NCBI RefSeq assembly: GCF_042432825.1
Contig: NZ_JBHLWN010000031.1
Location: forward strand, 186,001-250,000
DNA: 64,000 nucleotides
DNA from: Gordoniibacillus chartarius
GTDB lineage: Bacteria; Bacillota; Bacilli; Paenibacillales; NBRC-103111
Direction: 5' to 3'
A program made the translations under genes and the position numbers. How positions within the stretch are numbered: the stretch's first letter is position 1; each line of letters starts with the position of its first letter. The notes beneath the pieces were generated by a model, which searched no databases, had not been told where the DNA came from, and saw only the letters and a program-made list of their open reading frames with translations. Positions 62,420 through 64,000 of the stretch are shown here, one piece after another.

Positions 62420-63841
62420 TTACGACTGGTTGAAAGCCTGGACAGGTGCGAAGCCGAACACAGGGGCGCCATCCTCTGCAGGGGAAGCTCCGCTTGCCGA
62501 TTCAAGGCGCTCCGCTTGATCGGGCTGTTCCTTCCGCCGCGGCGCCTGCTTCTCCGCGGCTTTCTGATCGGCGAGCAGCTCTTCCAGCGCGAAAATCTTC
62601 GTAAACACGTCCAGCGCTTCATCGCCATGACGATCAGCCGCCATTTCTTTAATCCGCACGATCGGATCGCGCAGCATCTGATTCACGATGCTCTTGGTCA
62701 GCTTGCGGATTACCTTAAGCTCCCTTTCGTCAAGATCCGGAAGCTTCTTTTCCAGACTGTCCATCGTCTCCTCATGAATGAGGCTTGCTTTCGCTTGCAG
62801 CGCCTGAATGACCGGAGCAACGCCAAGCGTCTTCGTCCACTGCTCGAACACAAGCAGCTCGGTTTCAATCATCTTCTCGATCTTGACCGCTTCCTTGCGC
62901 CGCTCCGCCAAATGATTGTCAACGATCGCTTCCAAATCATCGATATCATACAGGAATACGTTGGACAGCTCGCCGAGACGAGGATCGAGATCGCGCGGCA
63001 CCGCAATGTCCATCATGAACAACGGCCGCGATTTGCGCTTCTGCAGTACGGGAGCAAGCTGCTCCTTCGTTACGACATAATCGGTGGCCCCTGTAGAGGA
63101 GATGACGATATCGGCTTCGACCAGGCGGTCCTGCAGCTCCTCCATTCGACATGGAACGCCGTCAAATTTGCCGGCCAGCTCCTTCGCCTTCTCGAACGTA
63201 CGGTTTAGCACCAGCACCTTGCTCGCCCCGTTTGCGTACAAGTGCTTGACCGTCAGCTCGCTCATTTTACCGGCGCCGAGAATCGCCACCGTCTTTCCAT
63301 GATACGAGCCGAAGATGCGCTTGCCCAGCTCGACGGCCGCATACGAAACCGACACCGGATTATCCGCGATGCCTGTCTCGGAGTGGGCTTTCTTCGCGAG
63401 CGTGACGGCCTGCTTGAACAGGTTATTGAACATCGTGCCTGTCGTCTTCTGCTGCTGGGCCAGCAGGAACGCGTCGCGCACTTGACCGAGAATTTGCGTC
63501 TCGCCGATCACCATCGAATCGAGTCCGCATGTGACCCGAAACAAGTGCTCCACGGCCTGTTGATCTTCATACGTATATAAATGCTTGGCGAAATCCTGCT
63601 TCGGAATGCCAAACCATTGTTCCAGGAACGCCGGGATATAGTGCCCGCACAAATGAGCCCGATCCGTCACAACATAAAGCTCCGTTCGGTTGCAAGTGGC
63701 CACGATCACACTCTCGAGGATGCTCTTTATGTTATTTAGCTCTGCGAGTGCGCGAGGCAAATCTTGCTGCTCGATGGCGAATCTCTCGCGAATCTCGACT
63801 GGCGCAGTGCGATAGTTCAGACCAACCACGACAAAATGCAT
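62420..63841 (-). CDS. hemA: Glutamyl-tRNA reductase
   Basis: First step of C5-pathway heme synthesis: reduces Glu-tRNA to glutamate-1-semialdehyde. The 473 aa protein has MHFVVVGLNYRTAPVEIRER at the start, the active-site Cys in VATCNRTELYVVTD, the NADPH domain with AILGAGKMSELTVKHLYANG, and a C-terminal dimerisation helix. AGGTGG lies 6 bases before ATG 63841; the frame runs 35 codons further upstream without a site. It heads the operon. Confidence 0.97.
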   Translation of the reverse strand: MHFVVVGLNYRTAPVEIRERFAIEQQDLPRALAELNNIKSILESVIVATCNRTELYVVTDRAHLCGHYIPAFLEQWFGIPKQDFAKHLYTYEDQQAVEHLFRVTCGLDSMVIGETQILGQVRDAFLLAQQQKTTGTMFNNLFKQAVTLAKKAHSETGIADNPVSVSYAAVELGKRIFGSYHGKTVAILGAGKMSELTVKHLYANGASKVLVLNRTFEKAKELAGKFDGVPCRMEELQDRLVEADIVISSTGATDYVVTKEQLAPVLQKRKSRPLFMMDIAVPRDLDPRLGELSNVFLYDIDDLEAIVDNHLAERRKEAVKIEKMIETELLVFEQWTKTLGVAPVIQALQAKASLIHEETMDSLEKKLPDLDERELKVIRKLTKSIVNQMLRDPIVRIKEMAADRHGDEALDVFTKIFALEELLADQKAAEKQAPRRKEQPDQAERLESASGASPAEDGAPVFGFAPVQAFNQS

Positions 63842-63869
63842 ACGGTACCACCTGCCTTTCTTTAGAGTT

Positions 63870-63878
63870 ATTATAACA
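63870..63878 (-). promoter_or_regulatory. Extended -10 promoter of the hem operon
   Basis: TGTTATAAT on the minus strand is a perfect extended -10 element (TGnTATAAT), about 30 bases before hemA. The -35 region upstream is weak. Confidence 0.6.
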
Positions 63879-63933
63879 TAGCGAATACGATTTTCCGACA
63901 AACATTTTGAAAATATTATGAATAACCTACTGC

Positions 63934-64000
63934 CTATCGTTTCCAAGATGATGACTTTCCATCCATCACTTCAGGCTTTCCTTCTTCAACAGCTTCAACA
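63934..64000 (-). CDS. Possible 3' end of an upstream gene (partial)
   Basis: The last 21 codons of a minus-strand frame entering from the right edge read VEAVEEGKPEVMDGKSSSWK plus a final Arg, and end in TAG. A second frame ends in LKLLKKESLK. In B. subtilis ysxC (engB) and ysxD lie upstream of hemA, so some gene end is expected here, but neither tail is diagnostic. Confidence 0.35.
   Translation of the reverse strand, partial: VEAVEEGKPEVMDGKSSSWKR

Noticed and set aside
1..64000. tRNA, rRNA, prophage or transposase genes
   Set aside because: I looked for clover-leaf-like CCA-flanked sequence, integrase or transposase motifs and found none. The only clear structured RNA is the T-box.

Overview
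The window is chromosomal DNA of a GC-rich, endospore-forming Firmicute, most likely Paenibacillaceae (Paenibacillus or Cohnella type). The pointers are SpoIVFA/SpoIVFB, SpoIIB, SpoVID and a Spo0B-type phosphotransferase, S-layer homology (SLH) domains on secreted enzymes, a valS T-box, and a gene order that is an inverted, interrupted copy of the Bacillus subtilis block hemAXCDBL - spoVID - valS - folC - spoIIB - maf - radC - mreBCD - minCD - spoIVFAB - rplU - prp - rpmA - spo0B - obg - pheB - pheA. Almost all backbone genes lie on the minus strand, so transcription runs from high to low coordinates.

Layout, low to high coordinates. 0-4.5 kb: pheB-hom-thrC-thrB-pheA, joining threonine and phenylalanine synthesis in one overlapping operon; pheA runs off the left edge. 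4.5-8.8 kb: an insertion between pheB and obg holding a collagen-like gene remnant, a membrane-anchored di-heme cytochrome c, a Nudix hydrolase, a small membrane protein and a degenerate TrpD-like protein. 9-15.4 kb: obg, spo0B, ribosomal proteins L27 and L21 with the L27-processing protease Prp, RNase G, spoIVFB and spoIVFA. 15.5-17.6 kb: pirin, YceI and a palindrome-rich gap. 17.6-23.7 kb: rodA, minD, minC, mreD, mreC, mreB and radC for cell shape and division-site placement. 23.8-32.5 kb: an Rrf2 regulator, maf, a DUF4321 protein, a plus-strand SLH-anchored amidase, spoIIB, murC and folC. 32.5-38.5 kb: valS with its T-box leader, two small membrane proteins, spoVID and an RluA-type pseudouridine synthase.

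38.6-51.4 kb is an accessory block between spoVID and hemL, which are neighbours in B. subtilis. After a phosphodiester-glycosidase-family protein it carries a striking set: a chemoreceptor plus maltose-type binding lipoprotein, then a GGDEF diguanylate cyclase plus a second such lipoprotein, with matching sensor domains in the chemoreceptor and the cyclase and no transporter permease genes. Next come an SLH-anchored beta-amylase (GH14 plus a CBM20-like module) and a LacI-family regulator. Near-identical palindromic operators precede the chemoreceptor and the beta-amylase. I propose a surface starch-degradation and maltose-sensing module that controls movement and c-di-GMP through dedicated orphan binding proteins. 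This is the best candidate for an undescribed system here.

51.4-64 kb is a heme biosynthesis cluster: hemA, hemX, a Met8-like precorrin-2 dehydrogenase, hemC, a SUMT-HemD fusion, hemB, hemE, hemH and hemY, then a plus-strand Crp/Fnr regulator, then hemL. HemY and HemH belong to the coproporphyrin-dependent branch; hemQ is not in the window. I saw no tRNA, rRNA, CRISPR array, prophage or intact insertion sequence.
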